NCBI GenBank assembly: GCA_035539855.1 | Contig: DATLHO010000143.1 | Coordinates: 1 to 13,119, forward strand | Source: DATLHO01 sp035539855 | GTDB lineage: Bacteria > Bacteroidota > Ignavibacteria > OLB7 | Direction: 5' to 3' | Length of the DNA: 13,119 bases | In this document: in pieces, positions 1-7,701 of the stretch | How the letters are laid out: every line of letters starts with the position of its first letter | How positions within the stretch are numbered: the stretch's first letter is position 1 | Notes under the pieces: model-generated | The model's input: only the letters and a program-made list of their open reading frames with translations | Told to the model about the DNA's origin: nothing | The model's database searches: none | Program-made: the position numbers and the translations under genes

Positions 1-678
1 GCCGAGCTCGATCGACGAGACGTTGCAGTAGAAGTGCGGACGATGGCCGGTCGTTCCCCGGAAGTCGCCGAGCTGGAGACATCCCTGCCCGTTGAGCGTC
101 GCGAGCGCCGAGATGCGGTCGGTGATCTGGTAGCCGAGGCCAAGCGTGTAGTGATTGGAGAAGAGCACCGCCTGCGAGACGGGGTTGGCGAAGCCGAAGC
201 CGGCAACGACGATGACCCCGAGCGGCGGTCGCCGCCGCGCTTCGATGATCGAATCCAGCGGCGCAAGCTCCGCGCGAGCTCCGCTCGAATCCCGCCGGTA
301 GACGATCGCCACATCCCCGAAGTCGAACCATGAGCCGGTTGCTGCGTCCACCGCGACCGAGATGAACGATCCCGGCGTGAAGATGTCCAGCAGCACCCAC
401 TGCGCGTCGAGCTGCGGCTCGAGCACGTAGACGCGCCGCAGCGAGTCGTCGCGCAGGACGACGTACTGCGTCGAATCGGTCGACAACGAGAGAACGCGGA
501 CACTGTCGCGGAAGGTGGTCGAAGGAATCGTCGCGCCCGTCGGTGTGGTGATCGTCACCTCCGGCGGTGCGATCACCTCGACCGGAGCATACGGACCCTT
601 CGCGATCGTCGCGCATCCCGCGATGAGACCGGCGACGAAAGGTGCGAGGCGATGAAGTGTCGATCGTGCAGGCATCAT
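1..678 (-). CDS. Predicted lipoprotein, C-terminus beyond the window
   Basis: I translated this frame by hand from the minus strand. It is open for all 226 codons from an ATG-ATG pair at 673-678 to the window edge, so the gene is partial at its 3' end. The N-terminus has basic residues, a hydrophobic stretch and a lipobox-like L-I-A-G-C with Cys22 as the lipidation site, so the protein is probably a membrane-anchored lipoprotein. Residues about 35-140 are rich in Val, Thr, Ser and Asp, which fits beta-structure. Residues about 150-200 alternate hydrophobic and Gly residues (VIVVAGFGFANP, then YTLGLGYQI), which could be the start of a small beta-barrel or beta-propeller; this is inference. It lies 38 nt downstream of the DUF1175 gene on the same strand and is probably co-transcribed. 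No Shine-Dalgarno sequence precedes the start. I do not recognise the family. Confidence 0.7.
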   Translation of the reverse strand, partial: MMPARSTLHRLAPFVAGLIAGCATIAKGPYAPVEVIAPPEVTITTPTGATIPSTTFRDSVRVLSLSTDSTQYVVLRDDSLRRVYVLEPQLDAQWVLLDIFTPGSFISVAVDAATGSWFDFGDVAIVYRRDSSGARAELAPLDSIIEARRRPPLGVIVVAGFGFANPVSQAVLFSNHYTLGLGYQITDRISALATLNGQGCLQLGDFRGTTGHRPHFYCNVSSIELG

Positions 679-716
679 TGACGCACGAGAGGATCGTTGA
701 CGCGGCGGGGTGGATG

Positions 717-1808
717 CTACCCGAGAATCCGCCAGCGATAGAACCCGAGGAAGTAGGGATTCTCCGCCACCGGATGCCACCGCGGATTCGGGTGCGCCGC
801 GAGCTGCGCGAGAGTCATCTGCTTGACGATCCCCGGGTCGTCGCCGTCGGGTCCGGTGTGGTACACGGTGCGGTCACCACCGACGTAGACCATCGTGTGG
901 TACGGCCACGCGCTACGCGTGTCGTTGAGGTAGAACAGGACGTCGCCGGCAAGCGCTTCGGCCCGATCGCGCGAGACGAACATCATCGAGTTGTCCTTGA
1001 GTCGCGATGCCTCGGCGAACGTCGAGAAATGCTCGAGTCGGACGCGATCACGGGTTCCCGACGCCTCGGCCGGAACGATCACAGCGTCGGTCTCAGGCGC
1101 GGAGCCCGCGTTGAACACCCGCGTGCCGAGCACGGGCACGTCGGGATAGTTGTACTTCGCGACGTCGGGAATCGCCGCGCTCACAAGCCAGCGTCGCGAC
1201 GCCAGCCAGCGGTTGTCGTGGCGCTTGAGCGCCTCACGAAAGCAGTAGCGCAGCAGGCCCGCACAGTCACGGTCGCTCCACTGATCGTCGAGGTGCGTCA
1301 GTTGTCCGAGCGCAATCGCCACGAACCAGCGACGAAACGCCGCGCGGTCGTCGTCGCTCGAGAGGTCGACGACATCGGGGTAGCCGTTGCGGTCGCGATC
1401 GGCGAGCGACGGCGTCAGCAGCAGCACCTCCTCGTACGGAGCCGGAATCCCCGGCACGCGCACGTGCACGACGACCCGCCCGCGATCGAAGCCCGCGACC
1501 AGACGATAGCGCAGCGAGTCGCCGAGCGGCACGACCTTCACCATCGACGATCCCTCGGTGATCTCGATCGTCGGCGCCGAGGGAAGCGCGCCGGAGCTGA
1601 GGCGGTTGCCGAAGCGCGAGACCAGTCGGATATCGAGCAGCGCCGAGGTGACGCCGTCCGCGGGAATCGACTCGGGCATCAGCACGACGTCGACCGTCTC
1701 CACCGACCGGTCCAGGACGACATACAGCACCCACGCGCCGATCGCCAGACCGATGAGCGCAAGGATGATGCGTCCGACGCGGGTGCCCATGAACGAGATA
1801 CGCTTCAC
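717..1808 (-). CDS. DUF1175 (YfaT-like) protein with N-terminal membrane segment and Ig-like region
   Basis: The C-terminal half (about residues 150-363) carries the pattern I associate with DUF1175, the family of E. coli YfaT. It has WFVAIALGQLTH, then DCAGLLRYCFREALKRHD with Cys182, then YHTMVYVGG with His304, VYHTGP with His317, and a final NPYFLGFYRWRIL. The DCAGL Cys followed by a YHTM His resembles NlpC/P60-type cysteine hydrolases, so a peptidase or amidase activity is possible but inferred. YfaT is about 200 residues, whereas this protein is 363. The extra N-terminus has a membrane segment or signal anchor (about 10-30), an invasin-like Ig pattern around residues 44-70 (ADGVTSALLDIRLVSRFGN) and a calcium-loop-like DRDRNGYPD at 137-145. 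The start is GTG at 1806-1808, 20 nt after the upstream gene. ATG at 1788-1790 is an alternative start that keeps the membrane segment. Confidence 0.85.
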   Translation of the reverse strand: MKRISFMGTRVGRIILALIGLAIGAWVLYVVLDRSVETVDVVLMPESIPADGVTSALLDIRLVSRFGNRLSSGALPSAPTIEITEGSSMVKVVPLGDSLRYRLVAGFDRGRVVVHVRVPGIPAPYEEVLLLTPSLADRDRNGYPDVVDLSSDDDRAAFRRWFVAIALGQLTHLDDQWSDRDCAGLLRYCFREALKRHDNRWLASRRWLVSAAIPDVAKYNYPDVPVLGTRVFNAGSAPETDAVIVPAEASGTRDRVRLEHFSTFAEASRLKDNSMMFVSRDRAEALAGDVLFYLNDTRSAWPYHTMVYVGGDRTVYHTGPDGDDPGIVKQMTLAQLAAHPNPRWHPVAENPYFLGFYRWRILG

Positions 1809-1828
1809 GCGGTGCTGTCGGTGTGGAG

Positions 1829-3871
1829 TTACTGGCCGAGCTGGAAGCTGCCGACGCGCAGGCCGTTCTGCTCCAGCATGTTCCAGGAGATCGCACGATA
1901 CTGCGCGACGGCCTTTGCGAGCGGGTCGATCCGCTGGGCGATCTCCTCGGGCGAGTAGCGGTCGGTGCGCAGCAGATACGAGCGCAGATAGCTCGAGGAG
2001 TTCTCGGCAAGACGGTCGAGGGCGATCATCCCCTTGAAGTACGGACCGGGGGCGGCGTCGAGATGATCCTCGCCGGCGAACATAATCGCGCTGGATCGCA
2101 GCAGTCGCGGCGTCGTCGCGATCACCAGCATGTGATTGTGAAGGATGGCGAAGCTCGGCTGCAGCTTGCGCTCGAGGACGGTCGTGTCACGCGCCGATGT
2201 ATCGCGCGCGATCCACATCGTTCCTCGGCCGTCGGGGAGCTTCTCGACGTCGTAGAGGAGGGAGGTCGTTCCCGCGAAGAACCGCACGAGCGCTGGCTCG
2301 AAGGTCTCCGGCGTGGTCTCCTCGAGCGGAGCGACCGCGACGATGTTGAACGCCGTGTTGGAGTAGCCGTACTCCTGCTTCAAATGCTCGACGCCGGCAT
2401 AGCCGATCGTCCACGAGTTCCAGATCCAGGGCGCGAGCTGCCGCGCGACGTCGACGCCGGAGATGCGCGCGAGCGAATCGAGCGCGCTGCGGCCGGTCGA
2501 GCGCACGTCGACGACGTAGCGCCAGATGCGCGTCAGGCTGTCGAGTGTGATCTGGCTCGAGGAGACGACTCCTGGCAGCGTTGCCATGCGCTGCGGCACG
2601 TGCGTCACCGACGGCGTCGTCAACGGGCGGCCGGTCGCGCGCGCGAGAACCGCCCGTCGATATGCCGCCGGCTGCTCCGACCCGGTCATCTCGACGACGC
2701 GCGACGGGTTGAACCACGCGAAGAGCACGTCGCGCGCGCCGGTCTGATCGACCGCGCGGTAGCTCGCGTTGAAGATCGGATCGATCGCGATTGAGCGGCC
2801 CCTGTCGGCGTGGTAGGTCTTCAGCGAGCGCGTCAGCAGCGCGGTGTCGGTGGCGACGACGAGGTAGTCGCCGATCGTGGCATAGCTCAGCGAGCGGCCG
2901 CTGCGGCGGTTGACGATCGCGGAGGCCGACGTGCCGCCGACTTTCCAGCGTCGGATGCCGAAGTCGCCGCCGAACGCCTCGAAGACCGACAGCAGCGCTT
3001 CGGCGACGCCCACGTTCTTGTCCTTGTGGCTGGCGAGCAGGTACTCGCTGCCGTAGTGACCGATGACGAGGTTGTCGCGCACCAGCTCCTCGGGCGAGAA
3101 GAACCTGCCGAGGAATCCCATGCTCTCGGTCAACCGCGTCCGCAGGCCGTGGACGGTGCGCAGCAACGGCAGCGCCCACGCGTCGTCGAGCACGGGCGTG
3201 CCGTCGAGAGCACGCACGAACCGCGAGGCGCCGAAGCGGTCGAGGACGTCGTCGGCATTGGGAACGGCGACGACGTATTCGGGTCCCGCGGGAAACAGCA
3301 GCGTGATGTCGCTGGCATCGGCAAGCGCGTACGACGCGTCGTCGCGACTGCGCTCGTTGAAGACGCCACGCAGGCCTTCGGCGGTCTCCTGCACCGTGAG
3401 TGTGCTCGCGCGATAGCCGGCCATCGGCGTGCTCGAGGCCGCGTCGCGCGAGACGACGAGGTAGAGCGAATCGAGATACGCCCGTCCGGCCGGCAGCTCG
3501 AGCGCGACGATCGAGCCGACGCCGACCTCGAAGAGATCCTCCGGAAGCCCGACGAGGTGCCGGCGCAGAAGCGCGAGCGCGGCCGGACGATTCGCCAGAC
3601 TCCGCGCGCGGAACAGCGCAACCTCGCGCACCGCGGCCATGTCCTTGGTCGCGAGGATGTCGCCGATCACTTTCAGGCGACGGGCGTCGTCGAGCGCGTC
3701 GAACGTTTTGCCGGTGCGCTGGCGGACGGACGCCTGGAACAGCGACTCGTACGACGGCGTCTCGACGAGCGGGCTCGTCTCATCGAAGTCGAGGTCGATC
3801 GCGACGTAGAGCGCGAAGAGCGATCCTGCTCCGAGTGCGAGCAGCAGTGTGACGAGCAGTAGGCGGCGCAT
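1829..3871 (-). CDS. Exported DUF2138/DUF3352-type protein of unknown function
   Basis: This 680-residue protein starts at ATG 3869-3871 (MRRLLLVTLLLALG). That places a hydrophobic signal peptide or anchor at residues 3-24, followed by an extracytoplasmic body. The frame is open further upstream into the GH57 gene, but that extension has the composition of an off-frame translation. The body contains a motif that occurs twice: DYLVVATDTALLTRSLKTY near residue 337 and MLVIATTPRLLRSSAIMF near 581. Each is followed by a Pro-rich turn and a hydrophobic segment. This self-similar layout is typical of DUF3352-like proteins and also fits DUF2138 (E. coli YfaA), which is encoded beside YfaT. The DUF1175 gene directly downstream favours the YfaA comparison. 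No catalytic residues are recognisable. It begins 64 nt after the GH57 stop and has no Shine-Dalgarno sequence. Gene reality is well supported; the family name is tentative. Confidence 0.75.
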   Translation of the reverse strand: MRRLLLVTLLLALGAGSLFALYVAIDLDFDETSPLVETPSYESLFQASVRQRTGKTFDALDDARRLKVIGDILATKDMAAVREVALFRARSLANRPAALALLRRHLVGLPEDLFEVGVGSIVALELPAGRAYLDSLYLVVSRDAASSTPMAGYRASTLTVQETAEGLRGVFNERSRDDASYALADASDITLLFPAGPEYVVAVPNADDVLDRFGASRFVRALDGTPVLDDAWALPLLRTVHGLRTRLTESMGFLGRFFSPEELVRDNLVIGHYGSEYLLASHKDKNVGVAEALLSVFEAFGGDFGIRRWKVGGTSASAIVNRRSGRSLSYATIGDYLVVATDTALLTRSLKTYHADRGRSIAIDPIFNASYRAVDQTGARDVLFAWFNPSRVVEMTGSEQPAAYRRAVLARATGRPLTTPSVTHVPQRMATLPGVVSSSQITLDSLTRIWRYVVDVRSTGRSALDSLARISGVDVARQLAPWIWNSWTIGYAGVEHLKQEYGYSNTAFNIVAVAPLEETTPETFEPALVRFFAGTTSLLYDVEKLPDGRGTMWIARDTSARDTTVLERKLQPSFAILHNHMLVIATTPRLLRSSAIMFAGEDHLDAAPGPYFKGMIALDRLAENSSSYLRSYLLRTDRYSPEEIAQRIDPLAKAVAQYRAISWNMLEQNGLRVGSFQLGQ

Positions 3872-3935
3872 GGCGATGCCGGATGGTTGTTGAACGACAA
3901 GATCGCGGAAGTGCGGGCGAAAGGCAACGGGGGGA

Positions 3936-6068
3936 TTACGGGCGCAGCCGGCATTCGATCGCACCCTGCAGCGGGAACCGCTCGGTGACGTGGCCCTCTT
4001 CGCTGATCTCGCAGACCAGGCCGAAGGCGTCGAGCGCGCCGTTGCCGATGAGCGACAGGGGGATTGCCGCCTCGAGCGACTCCCCGATCGCCGCGGCGAT
4101 ACCGGCGATCGAGACGAGCCCGTCGGCGCCGGCGGTGGCCTCGACCGCCACGCTCGACGAGCGGAACTGCACCACGATCGAGCGCGCCATCGCGACCTGC
4201 AGCCGCACCGTCTCGGTCGGCGCAAGCGGCATCGACGTGTCGTACCGCAGATAGAGATTGCGATCGTCGCTTCCGAAGAAGACGCGGCGCTCGAAGACGT
4301 CGGCGCGGTGCATGGTGCCACCGACGCGATCGACGATGAAGCTGCCCGCCCCGTGCCACTCGTGGTCGCTGCGGCGGCCGTCGATCTGCGGCGTGATCGA
4401 GCGCTCCGGAACGCTGACGGCCGGAGCCGTCTTCACGCCCCGGATCGGCGAAGCCAGCATCGCGGGGACCGGCTCGGCGATCAGCTCGTAAACGCGGCGC
4501 AGGTGATAGCGAAACAGCCGGTCGAAATCCTCCTGGTTGGCCGCGGTGTTGTCGTCGCCGAACCACCAGTACCAGTCCGATCCCTCGGCGATGTAGATCT
4601 CCTCCATCGCCTCGGTGAACGCCGCCTCGCCGAGTCTGTCGCGCGCGGCCATCAGAGCCGACCGCGCGGCCGCGAGCGCATCCCACGCCGCGTTGTCCTC
4701 GTCGTGACCGATCCAGATCTTGAAGTTCGCGCCGATCCAGCTTCCGGCGACGATCCGATCGAGCGTTCGCTCCGGCGACGGCGTGTGGCGCGATAGCTCT
4801 CCGCCGATCGTCGTCGCGACGATCTCGTTGGACTCCGACAGAAGGCTGTAGAGGGATTCGAGGAACGGCCTGCCGTTGTCCTGGTAGTACTCCCAGCAGT
4901 TCTCGCCATCGAGAATCACCGGAACGATCGCCTCGGCAAGCGACTCGGGGCCGAGCTCCTGGATCAGGTGATTGCGGATCTCGACGAGCCGGTGATAGAA
5001 GTCGGCCGCGGCGTCCTCGGGCTTCCACGAGCTGTAGACGAAGCCGATGGCGTCGGAGAGCATGTGGTCGCGGAAGAGCACCCAGACCGGACCCGACGCC
5101 GTGTCGAGCGACCAGGGAAAGTACTTCGCAAGATGGTGCGACCGATCGCCGAGCGAGCGGCGCAGGATCTCCTCGTCGGTCGCGACCCAGCTCAGTCCGC
5201 AGTCGCGGATGATCTCGAGCGTCGCGTCGCTGACACTACCCTCGCTCGGCCACATGCCACTGGGGCGGCGGCCGAAACGCTCCTCGAACAGCGCGACGGC
5301 ACGCTCGACCTGCACGCGCGCGTCCTCGGGCCACATGATGCGCGTCGCCGGGAGCTTGATGTCCGGCAGTGCCTCGGTCGCGGACTGGCTGTCGCAGAGC
5401 AGCGGAAGGATCGGGTGATAGAACGGAGTGATCGATAGCTCGATGCGTCCCGACTCCATCATCGCGCGGTACGTCGGTATCACGCGCGCGACGATCATCA
5501 TCGAGGCCTCGAGCAGCGCGTGCTTCTCGTCCTCGGTGAAGTCGCGGCCCTTCGCCAGGAGCGACGCGAACGGCTCCTCGGCGCGCGAGTACTCGCCGAT
5601 CCACGTGAGGTTGTACCACACCTGCAAGTCGCGCCAGTCCTGGTCGGCGAACCTGTCGCGCGCGGCGGCGAGCGCCGCCTCGTCGTTCCGATTGCCGTTG
5701 CCGCCGCGCTCGTAGAGCTCGCGATAGCGCGGGTACGGCAGCACCATCCGCTCGACGTTGCAGAGGAAGAAGTAGCGCAGCATCGTCAGCTTCTCGGCGG
5801 CCGTGAGCTGGTCGGCCGGCAGCCGCGACAGATCGAGCACGACATCGGTCGCGCCATGCTCGACGTAATCGATGAGCTGGATCAGCAGCGACGGAACGAC
5901 GTTGATCGTCTGCTTCAGCCGATCGAACGGTTCGAGCGCCGCCGCCATGTCGTAGTAGTCCTTGGTCGCGTGAAGGCGCGCCCAGGGCAGCAGATACGAG
6001 TTGCCTTCCTTGTAGTACGGCTGATGCTGGTGCCAGAGAAACGCGACGCGCAGCGGCTCGGAGGACAT
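3936..6068 (-). CDS. Glycoside hydrolase family 57 (alpha-glucan-active, amylase/amylopullulanase type)
   Basis: This 710-residue protein carries the five conserved regions of GH57: HQHQPYY at residues 13-19, YHPILPLL, WPSEGS with the predicted nucleophile Glu276, LFRDHM with the predicted acid/base Asp334, and DGENCWEYY around Glu389. GH57 enzymes act with retention on alpha-glucans as alpha-amylases, amylopullulanases, branching enzymes or 4-alpha-glucanotransferases. The layout best fits the alpha-amylase/amylopullulanase group (COG1449), but the exact specificity cannot be read from sequence. Residues about 555-710 form a separate beta-rich domain (segments such as RRVFFGSDDRNLYLRYD) that resembles a DOMON or CBM9-like sandwich and may bind carbohydrate. 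No signal peptide is seen, so the protein is probably cytoplasmic and may act on storage glycogen. It is the first gene of the probable four-gene minus-strand operon, starting 149 nt after the CBS gene. Confidence 0.93.
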   Translation of the reverse strand: MSSEPLRVAFLWHQHQPYYKEGNSYLLPWARLHATKDYYDMAAALEPFDRLKQTINVVPSLLIQLIDYVEHGATDVVLDLSRLPADQLTAAEKLTMLRYFFLCNVERMVLPYPRYRELYERGGNGNRNDEAALAAARDRFADQDWRDLQVWYNLTWIGEYSRAEEPFASLLAKGRDFTEDEKHALLEASMMIVARVIPTYRAMMESGRIELSITPFYHPILPLLCDSQSATEALPDIKLPATRIMWPEDARVQVERAVALFEERFGRRPSGMWPSEGSVSDATLEIIRDCGLSWVATDEEILRRSLGDRSHHLAKYFPWSLDTASGPVWVLFRDHMLSDAIGFVYSSWKPEDAAADFYHRLVEIRNHLIQELGPESLAEAIVPVILDGENCWEYYQDNGRPFLESLYSLLSESNEIVATTIGGELSRHTPSPERTLDRIVAGSWIGANFKIWIGHDEDNAAWDALAAARSALMAARDRLGEAAFTEAMEEIYIAEGSDWYWWFGDDNTAANQEDFDRLFRYHLRRVYELIAEPVPAMLASPIRGVKTAPAVSVPERSITPQIDGRRSDHEWHGAGSFIVDRVGGTMHRADVFERRVFFGSDDRNLYLRYDTSMPLAPTETVRLQVAMARSIVVQFRSSSVAVEATAGADGLVSIAGIAAAIGESLEAAIPLSLIGNGALDAFGLVCEISEEGHVTERFPLQGAIECRLRP

Positions 6069-6168
6069 GCGGAATGCTCGAGTGGGGGAGTGTTGTGTGC
6101 CTGGACGAACAGGGCCGAGGGCGAAGATAGAGGATTGTCCGCGAAGCGTGAGGATACGCTCGGACGTA

Positions 6169-6206
6169 GCTCTCCCCTCGAAGCGCTGTCGCCGCGAGGG
6201 GAGAGC
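6169..6206 (-). terminator. 12-bp perfect stem-loop after the CBS gene
   Basis: The 12 bases at 6169-6180 (gctctcccctcg) are the exact reverse complement of 6195-6206, with a 14-nt loop that itself contains the palindrome agcgct. The hairpin starts 12 nt downstream of the CBS gene stop on the minus strand and about 100 nt upstream of the GH57 start. Neither side has a T-run, so it is not a canonical intrinsic terminator. It could still end CBS transcription, protect the 3' end, or partly attenuate read-through into the GH57 operon. Confidence 0.55.
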
Positions 6207-6217
6207 CCGTCGTCGCC

Positions 6218-6652
6218 TCAGTTGTTCGGCTTCTGCTCGAGGATGCGGCTGTCGGTGCCGCCGACCTCCTTGTCGCCTGTGTTCTCGGCGACATCCTTCA
6301 TCGAGATGATGCCGAGAAGCTGCTGGTTGTCGTCGACGACGGGCACGCGGCGCACGCCGGCGCTCTCCATCACTTCGCGAACCCGGGCGAGGTCGTCACC
6401 AGGGTTGACGCAGAAGACGTTCGAAGTCATCACCGACGAGACGGTCGCGGAGGGTCCGGGGCCGTTCTCGTTGCAGGCACGCAGCGCGATGTCGCGATCG
6501 GTGACAACCCCGACGACCTGCAGCTCGCGGTCGGAGCGGACGACCGGGACGACGCCGCAGTCCTCATTGGTCATCACCTTGACCGCCTCGGCGACCGTCT
6601 GGTTCGGGGTCACCGTCCGCGGGTCCCGGGTCATGATCTGCTCTGCTTTCAT
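6218..6652 (-). CDS. Two-CBS-domain protein
   Basis: This 144-residue protein consists almost only of two CBS motifs. The first starts at MTRDPRTVTPNQTVAEAVKV and ends with VVGVVTDRDIALRA. The second starts at MTSNVFCVNPGDDLARVREV and ends with LLGIISMKDVAEN. Paired CBS motifs form a Bateman module that typically binds adenosine nucleotides or S-adenosylmethionine and acts as an energy sensor. No effector domain is attached, so the target is unknown. The last 20 or so residues are polar and probably disordered. The start at ATG 6650-6652 is preceded by AGAGGGA, the clearest Shine-Dalgarno sequence in the window. It is divergent from truA across 170 nt. It reads in the same direction as the GH57 operon but is separated from it by a stem-loop. 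Confidence 0.92.
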   Translation of the reverse strand: MKAEQIMTRDPRTVTPNQTVAEAVKVMTNEDCGVVPVVRSDRELQVVGVVTDRDIALRACNENGPGPSATVSSVMTSNVFCVNPGDDLARVREVMESAGVRRVPVVDDNQQLLGIISMKDVAENTGDKEVGGTDSRILEQKPNN

Positions 6653-6655
6653 CGT

Positions 6656-6662
6656 TCCCTCT
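6656..6662 (-). promoter_or_regulatory. Shine-Dalgarno site of the CBS gene
   Basis: Read on the minus strand this is AGAGGGA, ending 3 nt before the ATG at 6650-6652, so the GGG core lies about 4 nt from the start. It supports that start codon. None of the other genes in the window has a comparably clear site. Confidence 0.5.
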
Positions 6663-6822
6663 CGGTTATTGGTATTCTGGTCTGGTCGGTGGCGTATCGT
6701 GGCGGCTCCACCGCATGCCGCATTCGGCTACGGCCGTGCCCCGACGCATCCACGCCATTTGAATGCCAAACCGTATCGATGTCCGGCCCGGACTTCGGCT
6801 TTCGTAACTTCCGCGCACTACC

Positions 6823-7605
6823 ATGCAGCGATACCGCATTTCACTCGAGTACGACGGCACGCGATACGCCGGCTGGCAGGTCCAGCAGAACGCGAAGAGC
6901 GTCCAGGGGGCGCTCATCACCGCGGCGCGCGCCGCGTTCGACGATGTGGGGCAGGTGATGGGCTCCGGGCGCACCGACGCCGGCGTCCATGCGCTCGAAC
7001 AGGTCGCGCACATCGACCTGCCGGCGGGGCTGCCGGCGCGCACGATCATCCACCGGCTCAACGACAACCTGCCCGCCGACGTCAACGTGCGCTCGGCCGC
7101 GGCGGTCGACGCGCGCTTTCACGCCCGCCACGACGCGAAGGGCCGCAGCTACATCTACCAGATCGCGACCCGTCGCACCGCGTTCGCGAAGCCGTTCGTG
7201 TGGTGGATCAAGGACGAGATCGACGTCGGCCGCATGCGCCGCGCCGCGGTCACCGCGACCGGCATGCACGACTACGCCGCCTTCGCCGATCTCGACACGG
7301 AGGAGGGATCGACCAAGGTGCTCGTCGAGTCCCTGGAGATCGCGGTCGCCGGCGAGCTCATTCTCGTCCGCATGCGGGCCAGTCACTTTCTGCGCAAGAT
7401 GGTCCGCCGCGTCGTCGGCACGCTCGTCGAGATCGGCCGCGGATCGCAGCCGCCGGCGCTCTTCAACGAAGCCCTCGAAGCCGGACCCGACCTCCAGATC
7501 CGCTTCACAGCGCCGCCCTCGGGCCTCTTTCTCGACCAGGTCATCTACCCCGGAGAGTCCTACCGCCCCGACCTCCGCCCTGCAATAGCGATACGCGACC
7601 GCTAA
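6823..7605 (+). CDS. truA: tRNA pseudouridine(38-40) synthase TruA
   Basis: The 260-residue length matches TruA, which converts uridines 38, 39 and 40 of the tRNA anticodon arm to pseudouridine. Family signatures are present in order: YDGTRYAGWQVQQN (10-23), the catalytic loop GSGRTDAGVHA with Asp52, ARFHARHDAKGRSYIYQI, the RNA-contacting SHFLRKMVRRVVGTL, and the C-terminal APPSGLFLDQVIY. The ATG at 6823 gives the family's normal N-terminus (MQRYRISLEYDGT); no Shine-Dalgarno sequence precedes it. It is divergent from the CBS gene. The next gene, priA, is on the same strand but 160 nt away across a repeat-filled spacer, so co-transcription is uncertain. Confidence 0.97.
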   Translation: MQRYRISLEYDGTRYAGWQVQQNAKSVQGALITAARAAFDDVGQVMGSGRTDAGVHALEQVAHIDLPAGLPARTIIHRLNDNLPADVNVRSAAAVDARFHARHDAKGRSYIYQIATRRTAFAKPFVWWIKDEIDVGRMRRAAVTATGMHDYAAFADLDTEEGSTKVLVESLEIAVAGELILVRMRASHFLRKMVRRVVGTLVEIGRGSQPPALFNEALEAGPDLQIRFTAPPSGLFLDQVIYPGESYRPDLRPAIAIRDR

Positions 7606-7639
7606 CGCAAAAGCCAACAAAACCCCGCCCCCGAATCAC

Positions 7640-7688
7640 CCAATAGCAGCAAACCAACAACAAATAACAAATAACCAATAACCAACAA
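7640..7688. repeat. AT-rich heptanucleotide tandem array
   Basis: Seven consecutive 7-mers can be read in one register: ccaatag, cagcaaa, ccaacaa, caaataa, caaataa, ccaataa, ccaacaa. The last five (7654-7688) are close variants of a c-c/a-a-a-t/c-a-a unit; the first two are degenerate. The tract contains no G in its core and stands out against the high-GC flanks. It lies in the truA-priA gap, 35 nt after the truA stop. Confidence 0.8.
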
Positions 7689-7701
7689 CGAAAGCGCCTC
7701 G

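Noticed and set aside
642..1958. A 438-codon plus-strand open frame opposite the DUF1175 gene
   Set aside because: It is antisense to a gene with clear family motifs and is rich in Arg/His/Val/Glu with no recognisable domain.
3872..4321. An N-terminal extension of the 680-residue protein into the GH57 gene
   Set aside because: The extension has off-frame Arg/Ser/Pro-rich composition and overlaps the GH57 C-terminus. The ATG at 3869-3871 directly precedes a signal peptide.
5520..7646. A 708-codon plus-strand open frame over the GH57, CBS and truA genes
   Set aside because: It crosses three well-supported genes on both strands with off-frame composition typical of high-GC DNA.
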